A DNA stretch of 64,000 nucleotides from NCBI RefSeq assembly GCF_026250525.1, contig NZ_CP111043.1, positions 4,663,001 to 4,727,000 of the forward strand, given 5' to 3'. Below are positions 9,599-19,245 of the stretch, piece after piece. The notes under the pieces are model-generated. The model ran no database searches, had not been told where the DNA came from, and saw only the letters and a program-made list of their open reading frames with translations. How positions within the stretch are numbered: the stretch's first letter is position 1; every line of letters starts with the position of its first letter. The position numbers were made by a program, and so were the translations under genes. The DNA comes from Chondrinema litorale (lineage in GTDB: Bacteria > Bacteroidota > Bacteroidia > Cytophagales > Flammeovirgaceae).

Positions 9599-9909
9599 CT
9601 TTTTTCTAATAAAAAGGTGTAAGTAAAAATATAGTGAGTATTGTAATTAATTTTTGGATTATCTGATTGGATATGAAAATTTACAACGTATATAAAAAAT
9701 ATTATATCTCGTTTGATATTATTAACAACTCCGATCAAAAATCATTCAAAAGTGTACCAATTAGAACTTTTTTGAAAGAAAATTTACAGTAATAATAATT
9801 TTCACATTTTTTGTAGTCTCTTTTGAACAAAGAAATACACTTTAGTGCAAGGCACTTATATAACTACATAACCTTTATTTTTTAACCTATTCATTACATT
9901 TATTATCAT
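9599..9909. other. Intergenic region between divergent PorE-like and GHL10-fusion genes
   Basis: A strongly AT-rich stretch of 311 bases between two divergent start codons, so it should hold both promoters. No canonical TAnnTTTG element with a well-spaced upstream TTTG was recognised, and no credible small gene. Confidence 0.6.
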
Positions 9910-12849
9910 ATGTTAGCCATAAAGCTAATTTTTAGCACTAAAAAGCACATAATAATCACATCAATTTTCTTGATATTACTCCTCAATGTAACATGTAGTT
10001 ATTCTTATGATTTAAGCGCTGAAATAGATACTTTCCCTAAAAGAGAATTTAGAGGTGTGTGGGTTGCCACTGTCAATAACATAGATTGGCCAAGTAAATC
10101 TAGTTTAAGCAGTAATGAGCAGAAACAAGAATTTAAAGAACTAGTAAAGTACTGTAAAAAACTGGGTATCAATGCAATGATAGTACAGATACGGGCTTCA
10201 GGAGATGCTTTTTATCAAAGTGAATTAGAGCCTTGGTCTCATTGGTTGACTGGAAAACAAGGCAAACAACCCGAAGAATTTTACGATCCTCTAGAATATA
10301 TGATCCAAGTTTGCCACAATGAAAACATAGAATTTCATGCTTGGATTAATCCATTCCGATCTGTGCAAAGCTCCAGAATGAAACTTTCGGAGAATCATAT
10401 ATTCAATAAAAAACCAGAATGGCATTTCAGATACAATGGAATGCAAATATTAAATCCAGGTATTCCTGCAGTTAGGAATTACATATGTACTATTATTCAA
10501 GATATTGTTCGTAGATACGATGTTGATGCAGTACATTTCGACGACTACTTTTACCCTTATCCTGTTAAAGGAGAGAAAATAAATGATGCAGAAACCTTTA
10601 AAAAATACAATTCACAAAACCTTAATCTAGATGATTGGAGAAGAGAAAACATCAATCAATTTATTTTTCAGGTTTCTGAAGTTATAAATCAAACCAAGTC
10701 AGAAGTTAAATTTGGAATTAGCCCTCCTGGTATATGGAGAAATGCTTACAAAGACCCAGAAGGTTCGGCTACTAAAGGGCTTTCTTCTTTCGACGATATC
10801 TATGCCGATAGTAGATTATGGATTAAAAATGCTTGGATAGATTATATCATCCCTCAAATTTACTGGAACATTTCTCACAAAATAGCTGATTATAAAACCA
10901 TTACAGAATGGTGGGAAAACAATAGCTATCATTCTCAAATTTATATTGGTCATGCTGCATATAAAATGGATCAAGATCAGATTAGGGCATGGAAAGATGG
11001 AAAAGAGATTGACAGACAAATAGAAAATAACAGAAGATTTAAGAATATTTCTGGCAGCGCTTTCTTTAGTATTTCATCTTTAATTAGAAATTCTAAAAAC
11101 TTTGCAGACTCACTCAAAAGCAAATATTACAAGCAACCTGCCTTATTGCCCGCAATGGCTTGGTTAGACTCCATACCTCCCAATGCTCCTATTCACTTAA
11201 AAAAAATCAAAACGGATCAAGGCTGGATGCTCTCTTGGCAAGAAAGCCCCATCGCTTTTGATGGTGATACTGCCAAAGGTTACCTATTATATAGATTTCC
11301 AGATACTTTATCATTTGATACAGAAGACACAAATTATCTTATTCAATTTCTTACAGTAGATCAAAAAAATTACCATGACACAAATGCAGGCACTAAAAAT
11401 TATAATTATCTACTAACCGCATACGACCGATTGAACAATGAGTCAACTGCATCTTTTCAAATATTTGATGATACCACCTCTGTTGAAGTAAAAAATGTTG
11501 TAGTAGCTCTAAACAAAGCTCAAGTAGATGCTAGTGTAAGAATTAATCTGGAGAAAGGATCGAACAAAATCATTCTAAAAAACCTGCCTAAATCAATTAT
11601 TGAAGGAAGTCTGGTGTTTAAAACTTCTCATAATGAAGAGATTACATTAGTTAAATTAAAATCTGGACAGGTTAAAGAAAGCACAAAAGATTCTGCATCA
11701 ATATACTTACAGAACAAAATATTAGAGATTGAAAAAGAGATTTCTATTCTAAATGATTCTATTACGGTTTTTGAAAATGCAGAGCAGATTCTAATGAAAA
11801 ACCAGCAATTAGCCGCTGATAAAACCAATGTAGATGAAATAAGGAAACTAGAGCAGTATTTTTCTTATCGATTCTTGGAGCTAAAGCAAAAATCGAGAAA
11901 CTTTAACTCGAAACTTGAAAGTCTTAAAGCTAAATCTAACTATCTACAAAATAGGTTAAATGAAATAAACATTACTGAAACTGATAGTTTGCTAGCTGAA
12001 ACACAAATAGCTGAAATTGATATACTTTCTCCAACAAAAAGAGTATCTGAAATTGAAATGAGCTACCAAGTTAAAAATGTAGATTGGCTACCAGAATACA
12101 ATCTATTTTATAATAAGTTTACCGATAACTTAAAAATTCAATATAAAGCAAATATCCATCAACAAAGCGGGCAACATTGGATAAATATTCCTGTGAGCGT
12201 GAGTAGTGAATTTTCTAATAGTTCAAAAGACAGTTCAAACCTAAAAACTCCATCAATTTTTAGAGTAGCACCTCAAAATGTAAGTATCTTTTCAAATATT
12301 CAAAAACAAGCGGTTAGTTTAGGTGAAGACAAACCTAATTTTAAAAGTGAATTAATAGCGAATGCAGATATAAATAGCTCACCCAATATTTTGCTATCCA
12401 TCTTTGATGCCACAACTTATGAATGGTTTCCGGGAAAGATGAATGTATTTCTAAATGATCAACTCCAACAAAAGCTGACATTTCAACCCGAAATTTTAAA
12501 AGATACAGTCACTTTGAACTTAGGCAAAGATACTGAGGTTCAAATTCGTAAAATGCTTAAAAGGGACAGTAGAAAAAACTTTGTGCTATTCAAAAAAATA
12601 AATCAGCAATATGTAATCACGCTTAGAAATAGTAAATCTAAGAAAGTTACCGTACAACTAGTTTCTAAACCAAAATATGTACTTACAAAAAAGAAAAGAA
12701 CAAAGCTCTTTAATGAAGCGAATAATAACTTCAATTACGAAACTCAAAAATTTGAATGGCAATTAGAAATACCAGCAGGTAAAACTATTGATCTTACATT
12801 TGGTTATGAGTTTAACCAGAGTATTTTTAAAAAACAATCAGACAAGTAA
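9910..12849 (+). CDS. GHL10 (DUF187) glycoside-hydrolase-like protein fused to DUF4140/DUF4139 domains
   Basis: A 979-residue exported protein (hydrophobic 13-33). Residues 45-375 match the family-10-like glycosidase GHL10: REFRGVWVATVNNIDWPSK, VQIRASGDAFYQSELEPWS, HAWINPFR, LNPGIPAVRNYI, VHFDDYFYPYP and PQIYWN. GHL10 proteins are predicted to cut surface or wall polysaccharides. Residues 415-515 look like a fibronectin-III-like linker. From 525 to about 640 it reads like DUF4140 (NVVVALNKAQVDASV, then a coiled coil about 600-690), and from about 705 onward like DUF4139 (SYQVKNVDWLPEYNL, KANIHQQSGQHW), domains otherwise found as stand-alone mucoidy-inhibitor-A-like proteins. The frame is continuous with no sign of a frameshift. 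The GHL10 part is firm; the DUF4139 part is by motif resemblance; the fusion is unusual to me. Confidence 0.8.
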   Translation: MLAIKLIFSTKKHIIITSIFLILLLNVTCSYSYDLSAEIDTFPKREFRGVWVATVNNIDWPSKSSLSSNEQKQEFKELVKYCKKLGINAMIVQIRASGDAFYQSELEPWSHWLTGKQGKQPEEFYDPLEYMIQVCHNENIEFHAWINPFRSVQSSRMKLSENHIFNKKPEWHFRYNGMQILNPGIPAVRNYICTIIQDIVRRYDVDAVHFDDYFYPYPVKGEKINDAETFKKYNSQNLNLDDWRRENINQFIFQVSEVINQTKSEVKFGISPPGIWRNAYKDPEGSATKGLSSFDDIYADSRLWIKNAWIDYIIPQIYWNISHKIADYKTITEWWENNSYHSQIYIGHAAYKMDQDQIRAWKDGKEIDRQIENNRRFKNISGSAFFSISSLIRNSKNFADSLKSKYYKQPALLPAMAWLDSIPPNAPIHLKKIKTDQGWMLSWQESPIAFDGDTAKGYLLYRFPDTLSFDTEDTNYLIQFLTVDQKNYHDTNAGTKNYNYLLTAYDRLNNESTASFQIFDDTTSVEVKNVVVALNKAQVDASVRINLEKGSNKIILKNLPKSIIEGSLVFKTSHNEEITLVKLKSGQVKESTKDSASIYLQNKILEIEKEISILNDSITVFENAEQILMKNQQLAADKTNVDEIRKLEQYFSYRFLELKQKSRNFNSKLESLKAKSNYLQNRLNEINITETDSLLAETQIAEIDILSPTKRVSEIEMSYQVKNVDWLPEYNLFYNKFTDNLKIQYKANIHQQSGQHWINIPVSVSSEFSNSSKDSSNLKTPSIFRVAPQNVSIFSNIQKQAVSLGEDKPNFKSELIANADINSSPNILLSIFDATTYEWFPGKMNVFLNDQLQQKLTFQPEILKDTVTLNLGKDTEVQIRKMLKRDSRKNFVLFKKINQQYVITLRNSKSKKVTVQLVSKPKYVLTKKKRTKLFNEANNNFNYETQKFEWQLEIPAGKTIDLTFGYEFNQSIFKKQSDK

Positions 12850-12905
12850 GTATTTAATATTTTTACATTTAGTAAATTTAAATTACCAACTAAGCTAAAA
12901 ATACC

Positions 12906-15422
12906 ATGTCTAAAGGACCTAAGCTCGCTTACCTCAAAACTAAAATCGTGATAAGTTTTAGCATGATCATGGCAGCTTTGCTTTTTGCTGGTTATATAAC
13001 TTACCAAAGTGTTGAGACATTAGAAAATGCACTAGACGATCTTTCTAAACCCAATCAAAAATTAAGGCTGCTCACCAATTTATTAGGTGAGATTACAATG
13101 TCTGAAAATGAAATTAGAAAGCTTGTACTCAATAAAGAAAGAAATTTGCTTAAAAGGTTTGCTCAAACGCAACAACCGATATATCTCACATTAGACTCTG
13201 TAAGAAATACCATTACAGAAGATACGCTTCAGGCACAACAAATAGATGAAATTAGCTCACTTTTAAAGGCAAAAACGAGAAGTTTTAATGCATACATTGT
13301 AAGAAAAAACAATGTAGAGCAATTTAAAACTACTGAAGAAGTATTAGGTGAAGTTCAAAAAAACAAGGAAGTTGAAGATGCGATTGAAGAAGTTGAAAAA
13401 GAAGCTTTAAAAGAAAGAGTAAAACCTAATATTCATAATAAGAACCTAACAATCCCTCTACTTTTTAGAGAGTATAAATCTGCCATTGAAAACTACTACA
13501 AGGAATACACTAGAATGAAATTTTCTGAGGAAGATGTAGTGAAAATGGAAAAGCTAGAAAATATTCTCTCTGATGTAGAATATTCTCAAAGTAATAATAT
13601 GGCATCTATGGAAGCCAGCGAATTACGATTGCTTAGAAACAACTCTGAAATTACCGAAAAAATAAGGGCAATTATTAGAAAGCTAGAGAGAGAAGAACGA
13701 AATGTTAATTCAAAAAAACAGCAACATGCGCGTGAAGTAATTAAAGATGCAAACACCACCATCTTTACCATTACAATCATCACCTTACTTTTAATAGCAA
13801 TATTTATTTACCTCATCTTCAGCGATATAACCAAGAGTAACTATTACAGACAAGAACTTTTTAATGCCAAAATTAAAGCGGAAAGATTATCGAGAGTAAA
13901 ACAAGAGTTTTTGGCTAACATGAGCCACGAGATTCGAACACCACTAAATGCAATAATTGGATTTTCTGAACAATTAGAAAAAACACCAATTAAAGGCCAA
14001 CAAAAAATATATTTGAAAGCCGTAAAGCATTCATCTGAGCATTTACTTTCTACAGTTAACGATATATTAGACTTCTCTAAAATTGATGCAGGCAAACTCA
14101 AAATTGAGAAAATACCTTTTAGGTTAGACGAAACCATAGCAAATGTGAGTCAAACCTTATCGATTAAAGCAGAAGAAAAAGGGATACAATTAGATATTTC
14201 ATTAGATGATGAATTTAATCAAGTTGTTTTAGGTGATCCTTTCCGTTTGCAACAAGTATTTATTAACCTGATTAACAATGCGATTAAATTCACAAATGAG
14301 GGTTTTGTTGAGGTTGAAGGTGAAGTTCTTGATAAATTAGGAAAAAATTTAAAAGTTAGAATTCGTGTAAACGATACAGGAATAGGCATACCTGAAGACA
14401 AGATTGAAACCATCTTCCAAACTTTTTCTCAAGCAGACTCAAGTACTACCAGACAATATGGCGGTACTGGTCTCGGCTTATCCATTTCTCAGAAGTTAGT
14501 AAAGCTGATGAATGGGAAAATTACTGTTGAAAGTGAGGTTGGAAAAGGTGCATCTTTCATTGTTGATGTAAGTTTTGAGAAATCTAGTGAAGAAGAATTG
14601 ATCAAACTTGACGAAACTAAAACCACTACTCCTATAGCATTTAACAAGGTTAATTTATTGGTGGTAGATGATGATGAATTTAATATTTTATTATGCAAAA
14701 CAATTCTAGATAACTCCGACTTAAATGTAACATACTGCGATACAGGAAAAGAAGCTTTAAAGTATCTAAAGAAAGACACTTACCAAATGGTACTGACTGA
14801 TATACAAATGCCTGGAATAAGCGGATTAGAATTAGCCAACTACATTAGAGAATTAAAAAATGAAAACAGCAGTATACCAGTAATTGCACTCACTGCCAAT
14901 GTGATGAAAGAAGATTTGGCAACCTTTACAAGCTCAGGAATTACCGATTATTTATTAAAACCATTTAAAGAAACTGAGTTATTTACCAAAATTCGCGAAC
15001 ATTTACCCGAGTCGTTTATAAATACTAAACAGAAAGAAAAGCAAGATACTATAATAGAAGAAAATGAAGAGCCTTCATTCTACTCATTAAACAAATTAAA
15101 AAGTTTTGCTGGTGATGACATTAGCACCTTAAGTGAGATTATCGATACATTCTTAATCAGTAGCAAAAATGACATGCTTGTGTTAGAACAAGGACATACC
15201 GAAAAAGATAAAAAACTTATAAAAGACAAGGCTCATAAATTATTAAATGGCTTCCAAAATTTTGAAGTTCACGAAGCAATTGGACTACTTAAAAAGCTGG
15301 AAACCAGAGCCGATAAAATCTCTGATAAAGAACTTGATGAAACAGTTAAACGCTTAGTTGAGATACATTTAAATCTATCAGAGCAGCTAAAAAATGAGAA
15401 CAAAAATCTTGTAATATCTTAA
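12906..15422 (+). CDS. Hybrid sensor histidine kinase with receiver and C-terminal Hpt domains
   Basis: An 838-residue membrane kinase. Membrane helices lie at about 15-34 and 285-305, enclosing a helical periplasmic sensor with a charged coiled-coil part. The dimerisation/phosphoacceptor box FLANMSHEIRTPLNAIIGF places the phosphorylated His at 341. ATPase boxes follow: NLINNAIKFT near 455, DTGIGI near 490, GGTGLGLSI near 519. The receiver domain has phosphoacceptor Asp632 (TDIQMPG) and LLKPF as the conserved Lys region. An Hpt-like helix bundle at the C-terminus has His777 in KAHKLLNGF. This is a phosphorelay (His-Asp-His) kinase of the BarA/ArcB layout; the final response regulator is not adjacent. 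Signal unknown. Confidence 0.93.
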   Translation: MSKGPKLAYLKTKIVISFSMIMAALLFAGYITYQSVETLENALDDLSKPNQKLRLLTNLLGEITMSENEIRKLVLNKERNLLKRFAQTQQPIYLTLDSVRNTITEDTLQAQQIDEISSLLKAKTRSFNAYIVRKNNVEQFKTTEEVLGEVQKNKEVEDAIEEVEKEALKERVKPNIHNKNLTIPLLFREYKSAIENYYKEYTRMKFSEEDVVKMEKLENILSDVEYSQSNNMASMEASELRLLRNNSEITEKIRAIIRKLEREERNVNSKKQQHAREVIKDANTTIFTITIITLLLIAIFIYLIFSDITKSNYYRQELFNAKIKAERLSRVKQEFLANMSHEIRTPLNAIIGFSEQLEKTPIKGQQKIYLKAVKHSSEHLLSTVNDILDFSKIDAGKLKIEKIPFRLDETIANVSQTLSIKAEEKGIQLDISLDDEFNQVVLGDPFRLQQVFINLINNAIKFTNEGFVEVEGEVLDKLGKNLKVRIRVNDTGIGIPEDKIETIFQTFSQADSSTTRQYGGTGLGLSISQKLVKLMNGKITVESEVGKGASFIVDVSFEKSSEEELIKLDETKTTTPIAFNKVNLLVVDDDEFNILLCKTILDNSDLNVTYCDTGKEALKYLKKDTYQMVLTDIQMPGISGLELANYIRELKNENSSIPVIALTANVMKEDLATFTSSGITDYLLKPFKETELFTKIREHLPESFINTKQKEKQDTIIEENEEPSFYSLNKLKSFAGDDISTLSEIIDTFLISSKNDMLVLEQGHTEKDKKLIKDKAHKLLNGFQNFEVHEAIGLLKKLETRADKISDKELDETVKRLVEIHLNLSEQLKNENKNLVIS

Positions 15423-15519
15423 CTCATTTTGCATTAAAATATAGCCATTTTCAATAAACATATTTCTCGCACCTAATGTTTGAGTGGTAATTCAATCTTA
15501 ACATTCAACAATATGCAAA

Positions 15520-15948
15520 ATGAAAACACTCATTAGTCAGTGTAACTACTATCAACTTTCTGTTGATGAACAAAAGCAGAGGCTTTATTTATCCCTCAAT
15601 GGTTATTGGAATGCGCAAGAAGTATTTGACGATTTTTTGAAAGATATAAAACGAGCGACATCTTTTCTAAGCGAAAAATTTAGCTGCTTTTCAGATTATA
15701 CTTCATTAAAAGCACTCACTCAACAGGAATACTTAGCTAACCACAGTGAAGTATACAATACACTTATAAAGCTTGGCCTAGACAAAAGTGCTCAAATAAT
15801 GCCCCTAGATTATATTGCTTATCAACAATTACAGGAGTTAATCGCAAGCATGAATAAACTCGCTATTTTTGGAGAAGAGGCAATTGCCGAAAAATACCTT
15901 GATTCATTTGTTGATCAATTTTTTAATCAAGATAATTTTTTGAACTAA
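15520..15948 (+). CDS. Small conserved-looking protein of unknown function
   Basis: A 142-residue soluble protein without signal peptide or membrane segment. The alternation of strands and helices (YYQLSVDEQKQRLYLSLNG, then helices to LDSFVDQFF) is reminiscent of STAS/SpoIIAA-like folds, but I see no diagnostic motif. It lies between the kinase and uvrB on the same strand, 97 bases after the kinase. Codon use matches the neighbours. The function is not known. Confidence 0.7.
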   Translation: MKTLISQCNYYQLSVDEQKQRLYLSLNGYWNAQEVFDDFLKDIKRATSFLSEKFSCFSDYTSLKALTQQEYLANHSEVYNTLIKLGLDKSAQIMPLDYIAYQQLQELIASMNKLAIFGEEAIAEKYLDSFVDQFFNQDNFLN

Positions 15949-15980
15949 AAAAGTTTAGGTTCAATTGTAAATGTATTTCG

Positions 15981-15988
15981 TAAATTTG
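15981..15988 (+). promoter_or_regulatory. Candidate Bacteroidota-type -7 element upstream of uvrB
   Basis: TAAATTTG fits the TAnnTTTG consensus and lies 22 bases before the ATG at 16010. The upstream element is weak (TTTA at 15954-15957, 23 bases away). If used, transcription would begin after 15971, which supports the downstream uvrB start. Confidence 0.45.
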
Positions 15989-16009
15989 TTTGTCTATAAA
16001 ACATTTACA

Positions 16010-18037
16010 ATGGATTTTAAGATTTTTTCAGACTTCAAACCCATGGGCGACCAGCCTAATGCTATAAAAGAATTATCAGACGGATTAAATAACGGTGAAC
16101 CATCACAGGTTTTACTAGGTGCTACTGGTTCTGGTAAAACATTTTCTATTGCCAATGTTATAGCTGATACTCAAAGACCAACTTTAGTTTTAAGCCATAA
16201 CAAGACGCTTGCCGCTCAATTATATGGAGAATTCAAACAGTTCTTCCCCGAAAATGCTGTAGAGTATTTTATATCATACTACGATTATTATCAGCCAGAA
16301 GCATACATGGCCAACTCTGATACTTATATCGAGAAAGATTTGGCAATTAATGAAGAAATTGAAAAACTGAGGCTAGCTACTACTTCTGCCCTTCTTTCTG
16401 GTAGAAGAGATGTGATAGTAGTCGCATCGGTTTCGTGTATTTATGGTATTGGTAATCCAGATGAGTTTGGAAAAAATGTAGTAAGAATAAAGCAAGGTGA
16501 TGAAGTTCCGAGAAATCAGCTTCTATTTGCTTTAGTAGATATTTTATATAACAGAACTGAAGCTGAATTTAAAAGAGGTAGTTTTAGGGTTAAAGGAGAT
16601 ACGGTAGACATCTTCCCTGCTTATGCCGATTTTGCTTATAGAATTTATTTTTGGGGAGATGAGATTGAAGAAATTCATAGAATTGAGCCAAGTACTGGCA
16701 AAAAAATATCTGATGAGAGGGCCATTGCAATTTTCCCTGCAAACTTATTTGTGACTGGCAAAGAAGTTTTACATCAGGCCATTCACGAAATACAAGATGA
16801 TTTAGTAGCTCAAATAAGCTTATTCGAAAAAGAAAGACGATTTCTAGAAGCAAAAAGGCTTAAAGAAAGAACAGAGTTCGATCTGGAAATGATTAGAGAA
16901 TTGGGTTACTGTTCTGGAGTTGAGAACTATTCTAGGTACTTCGATAGAAGAACTCCCGGACAAAGACCTTTCTGTTTGCTCGATTATTTCCCAGATGATT
17001 ACTTAATGGTAATAGATGAAAGCCATGTAACTGTACCTCAAGTAAGAGCTATGTGGGGTGGCGATAGAGCAAGAAAGGTTTCATTAGTAGATTATGGTTT
17101 TAGGCTACCTTCTGCACTAGATAATAGACCACTTACCTTCAATGAGTTTGAAGACAAAATGAATCAGGTGATTTATGTAAGTGCCACACCAGCAGAGTAT
17201 GAACTTAGAAAATCTGAAGGAATTATCGCTGAGCAAATTATTAGACCTACAGGTTTGCTAGATCCTGAAATTACAGTTAAACCTAGTGTAAATCAGATCG
17301 ATGATCTTTTAGAAGAAATTGATAAAACCATTAAAGCTGGTGATAGAATTTTGGTAACCACTCTTACTAAAAGAATGGCTGAAGAACTATCAAAATATCT
17401 TGATAAAATTAGAATAAAAGCCAGATACATTCACTCCGAAGTGAAAACACTTGATCGAGTTGAAATATTGAGAGAGTTAAGGTTGGGAGTTTTTGATGTA
17501 CTTGTGGGAGTTAACTTACTTAGAGAAGGTTTAGATTTACCAGAAGTTGCTTTGGTAGCAATTATGGATGCAGATAAAGAAGGTTTTTTAAGAAACGAAA
17601 GATCATTGATACAAACGATTGGTCGTGCTGCGAGAAATGTAAATGGCAGGGTAATTATGTATGCCGATAAAATAACGGACTCTATGCAGAGAGCAATGGA
17701 AGAAACAGACCGTAGAAGATCGAAACAAATCGCATATAATAAAGCCAATAACATAAGTCCGAAAACGGTTATTAAAACCAAAGATTCAATCCTTAATCAA
17801 ACAAAAGTTGCAGATTCTAAAAAGACAGTTAAAAACTATCAAGTAGAAAAAGAAGAACCGTTATTAGCAGCAGAATCAAGTGTTGAATACCTCAAAACCG
17901 ATGATATTGAAAAACTCATTCAGCAAACCAAGAAGAAAATGGAAAAAGCAGCTAAAGAACTTGATTTTATTGAAGCTGCCAGACTAAGAGATGAAATGTT
18001 TGAGTTACAAAAACTTAAAGACGAAAAAGAATCCTGA
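16010..18037 (+). CDS. uvrB: Excinuclease ABC subunit B
   Basis: UvrB is the damage-verification helicase of nucleotide excision repair; it receives DNA from UvrA and recruits UvrC. Seen: Walker A GATGSGKTFS, the beta-hairpin region YYDYYQPEAYMANSDTYIEKD, SVSCIYGIG, the DESH box VIDESHVTVPQ, motif V/VI VGVNLLREGLDLPEV and QTIGRAARN, and a C-terminal UVR motif KELDFIEAARLRDEM. The frame is open from 15971, but the family starts with a sequence like MDFKIFSDFKPMGDQPNAI, so I chose the ATG at 16010 (675 residues); the promoter-like TAAATTTG between the two starts agrees. The gene is standard and complete. Confidence 0.97.
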   Translation: MDFKIFSDFKPMGDQPNAIKELSDGLNNGEPSQVLLGATGSGKTFSIANVIADTQRPTLVLSHNKTLAAQLYGEFKQFFPENAVEYFISYYDYYQPEAYMANSDTYIEKDLAINEEIEKLRLATTSALLSGRRDVIVVASVSCIYGIGNPDEFGKNVVRIKQGDEVPRNQLLFALVDILYNRTEAEFKRGSFRVKGDTVDIFPAYADFAYRIYFWGDEIEEIHRIEPSTGKKISDERAIAIFPANLFVTGKEVLHQAIHEIQDDLVAQISLFEKERRFLEAKRLKERTEFDLEMIRELGYCSGVENYSRYFDRRTPGQRPFCLLDYFPDDYLMVIDESHVTVPQVRAMWGGDRARKVSLVDYGFRLPSALDNRPLTFNEFEDKMNQVIYVSATPAEYELRKSEGIIAEQIIRPTGLLDPEITVKPSVNQIDDLLEEIDKTIKAGDRILVTTLTKRMAEELSKYLDKIRIKARYIHSEVKTLDRVEILRELRLGVFDVLVGVNLLREGLDLPEVALVAIMDADKEGFLRNERSLIQTIGRAARNVNGRVIMYADKITDSMQRAMEETDRRRSKQIAYNKANNISPKTVIKTKDSILNQTKVADSKKTVKNYQVEKEEPLLAAESSVEYLKTDDIEKLIQQTKKKMEKAAKELDFIEAARLRDEMFELQKLKDEKES

Positions 18038-18051
18038 TTTTTTATTTTCAC

Positions 18052-19143
18052 ATGCAGTTTATCAATTTTTTAAAATATAAAAGAAGCCTTTACAGCAAAT
18101 CAAACTTGGCTTTAATTGCGACTATTTTTCTTATTCAAGCTTGTAGTTATTCAATCAAACAGGAAGATTACCTACTTCCCTTGCCAGATGATAAAAACAT
18201 GAATCTCGATGGCAGGATTGATTATCTCACAAACTTGATAAATGATGATGATAAAGCCGAATTTAGATATGAAAGAGCTAAATTATATCTGAAAGCAGAT
18301 AGAAATCCTGCTGCATTAAGAGATATAAATCGCGCTATTTCTTTAAATACAAAGAATGTAAAATACTATGTTGTTAAAGCCAAAGCCGATTTAAGTGAGA
18401 GTAATTACAAAGAAGCTTTAGAAGCAGCCCAACATGCAGAAAAAAATGGCATATCTTCTCCCGAATTAAGTGTTTTATTAGGAGAGCTTTTTTATCAAGA
18501 TGGAAATCAAATAAGTGCTTTAAGATATCTACAGGAAGCATTAGTAAACCTGCCTAATAACTTTGATGCAATTTATTTGAGTGGGAAAATATATGCAGAG
18601 CAAAAAGATACAGCAGCGGCTTTCAACTATTTAGAAAAAGCAATTAAAATTGATACTACTGCAAAAGACCCTTATATCACTTATATGTCTTTATTAAATG
18701 ATTATAAGATGTATAAGCAATCTGCAAGCATTGGAAATAAGTATCTACAAGCTATAAAACCCGATGCTGCATTTTCTTACTATTATGCTGAAACATTGGA
18801 AAATAACCGCCAAGCTGACTCATCATTAGTTTGGTACGAAAAATCTTTTACAGAACAAAACCATTGGAAACCAGGAATTAAATTGGCCAGAGCCAGATTA
18901 AAAGATGGAGATTATAGAGAGGCAATGAGGCTATATAAAATCTGTTTATCGCAAAACCCATCAATTGAAAATGGTTTTTATGAGCTTGGTTACATTAACG
19001 AATACCTTTTAGGGGATTTAAATGAAGCATTAAAAGCATATCAATCAGGTGAAGTATCTGACACAACAAGTACCAGATATCCATTCTATGTTAAAAGAGT
19101 TCAAAGAAAAATTGAATTCAAAAACTTTCAGGAATCTTTTTAA
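18052..19143 (+). CDS. TPR-repeat lipoprotein
   Basis: A 363-residue protein with a lipoprotein signal: hydrophobic 19-30 ending in LIQAC, then S. The rest is tandem TPR helices with typical spacing (RNPAALRDINRAISLNTKN, NQISALRYLQEALVNLPNN, DTAAAFNYLEKAIKIDTTA, DGDYREAMRLYKICLSQNP). Such proteins are periplasmic or outer-membrane scaffolds for protein interactions. It starts 14 bases after uvrB, so it may share its transcript. No partner can be named. Confidence 0.85.
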   Translation: MQFINFLKYKRSLYSKSNLALIATIFLIQACSYSIKQEDYLLPLPDDKNMNLDGRIDYLTNLINDDDKAEFRYERAKLYLKADRNPAALRDINRAISLNTKNVKYYVVKAKADLSESNYKEALEAAQHAEKNGISSPELSVLLGELFYQDGNQISALRYLQEALVNLPNNFDAIYLSGKIYAEQKDTAAAFNYLEKAIKIDTTAKDPYITYMSLLNDYKMYKQSASIGNKYLQAIKPDAAFSYYYAETLENNRQADSSLVWYEKSFTEQNHWKPGIKLARARLKDGDYREAMRLYKICLSQNPSIENGFYELGYINEYLLGDLNEALKAYQSGEVSDTTSTRYPFYVKRVQRKIEFKNFQESF

Positions 19144-19188
19144 AAGAACATTCCTTAACCCGTAAATAATGGAATGATCAAAATCAGG

Positions 19189-19220
19189 TTGCATTTGTAC
19201 AGATACTTCCTGTAATTTTG
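19189..19220 (+). promoter_or_regulatory. Bacteroidota sigma-A-type promoter of the QueD/PTPS-family gene
   Basis: TTG at 19189-19191, then 21 bases, then TAATTTTG at 19213-19220, which matches TAnnTTTG. It lies 25 bases before the start codon. Confidence 0.6.
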
Positions 19221-19233
19221 CAGATCATTTATA

Positions 19234-19240
19234 GAGGAGG
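19234..19240 (+). promoter_or_regulatory. Strong Shine-Dalgarno sequence GAGGAGG
   Basis: GAGGAGG lies five bases before the ATG at 19246. A strong Shine-Dalgarno is uncommon in Bacteroidota and most neighbours lack one, so it stands out and fixes this start. Confidence 0.6.
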
Positions 19241-19245
19241 GAAAA

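Noticed and set aside
9529..9738. Minus-strand 69-codon frame overlapping the start of the PorE-like gene
   Set aside because: It is low-complexity (Ile, Tyr, Asn), overlaps the signal-peptide coding part in another frame and has no supporting context.
15971..16009. Upstream ATG of uvrB that would add 13 residues
   Set aside because: The family starts at the second ATG, and a TAAATTTG promoter element lies between the two.
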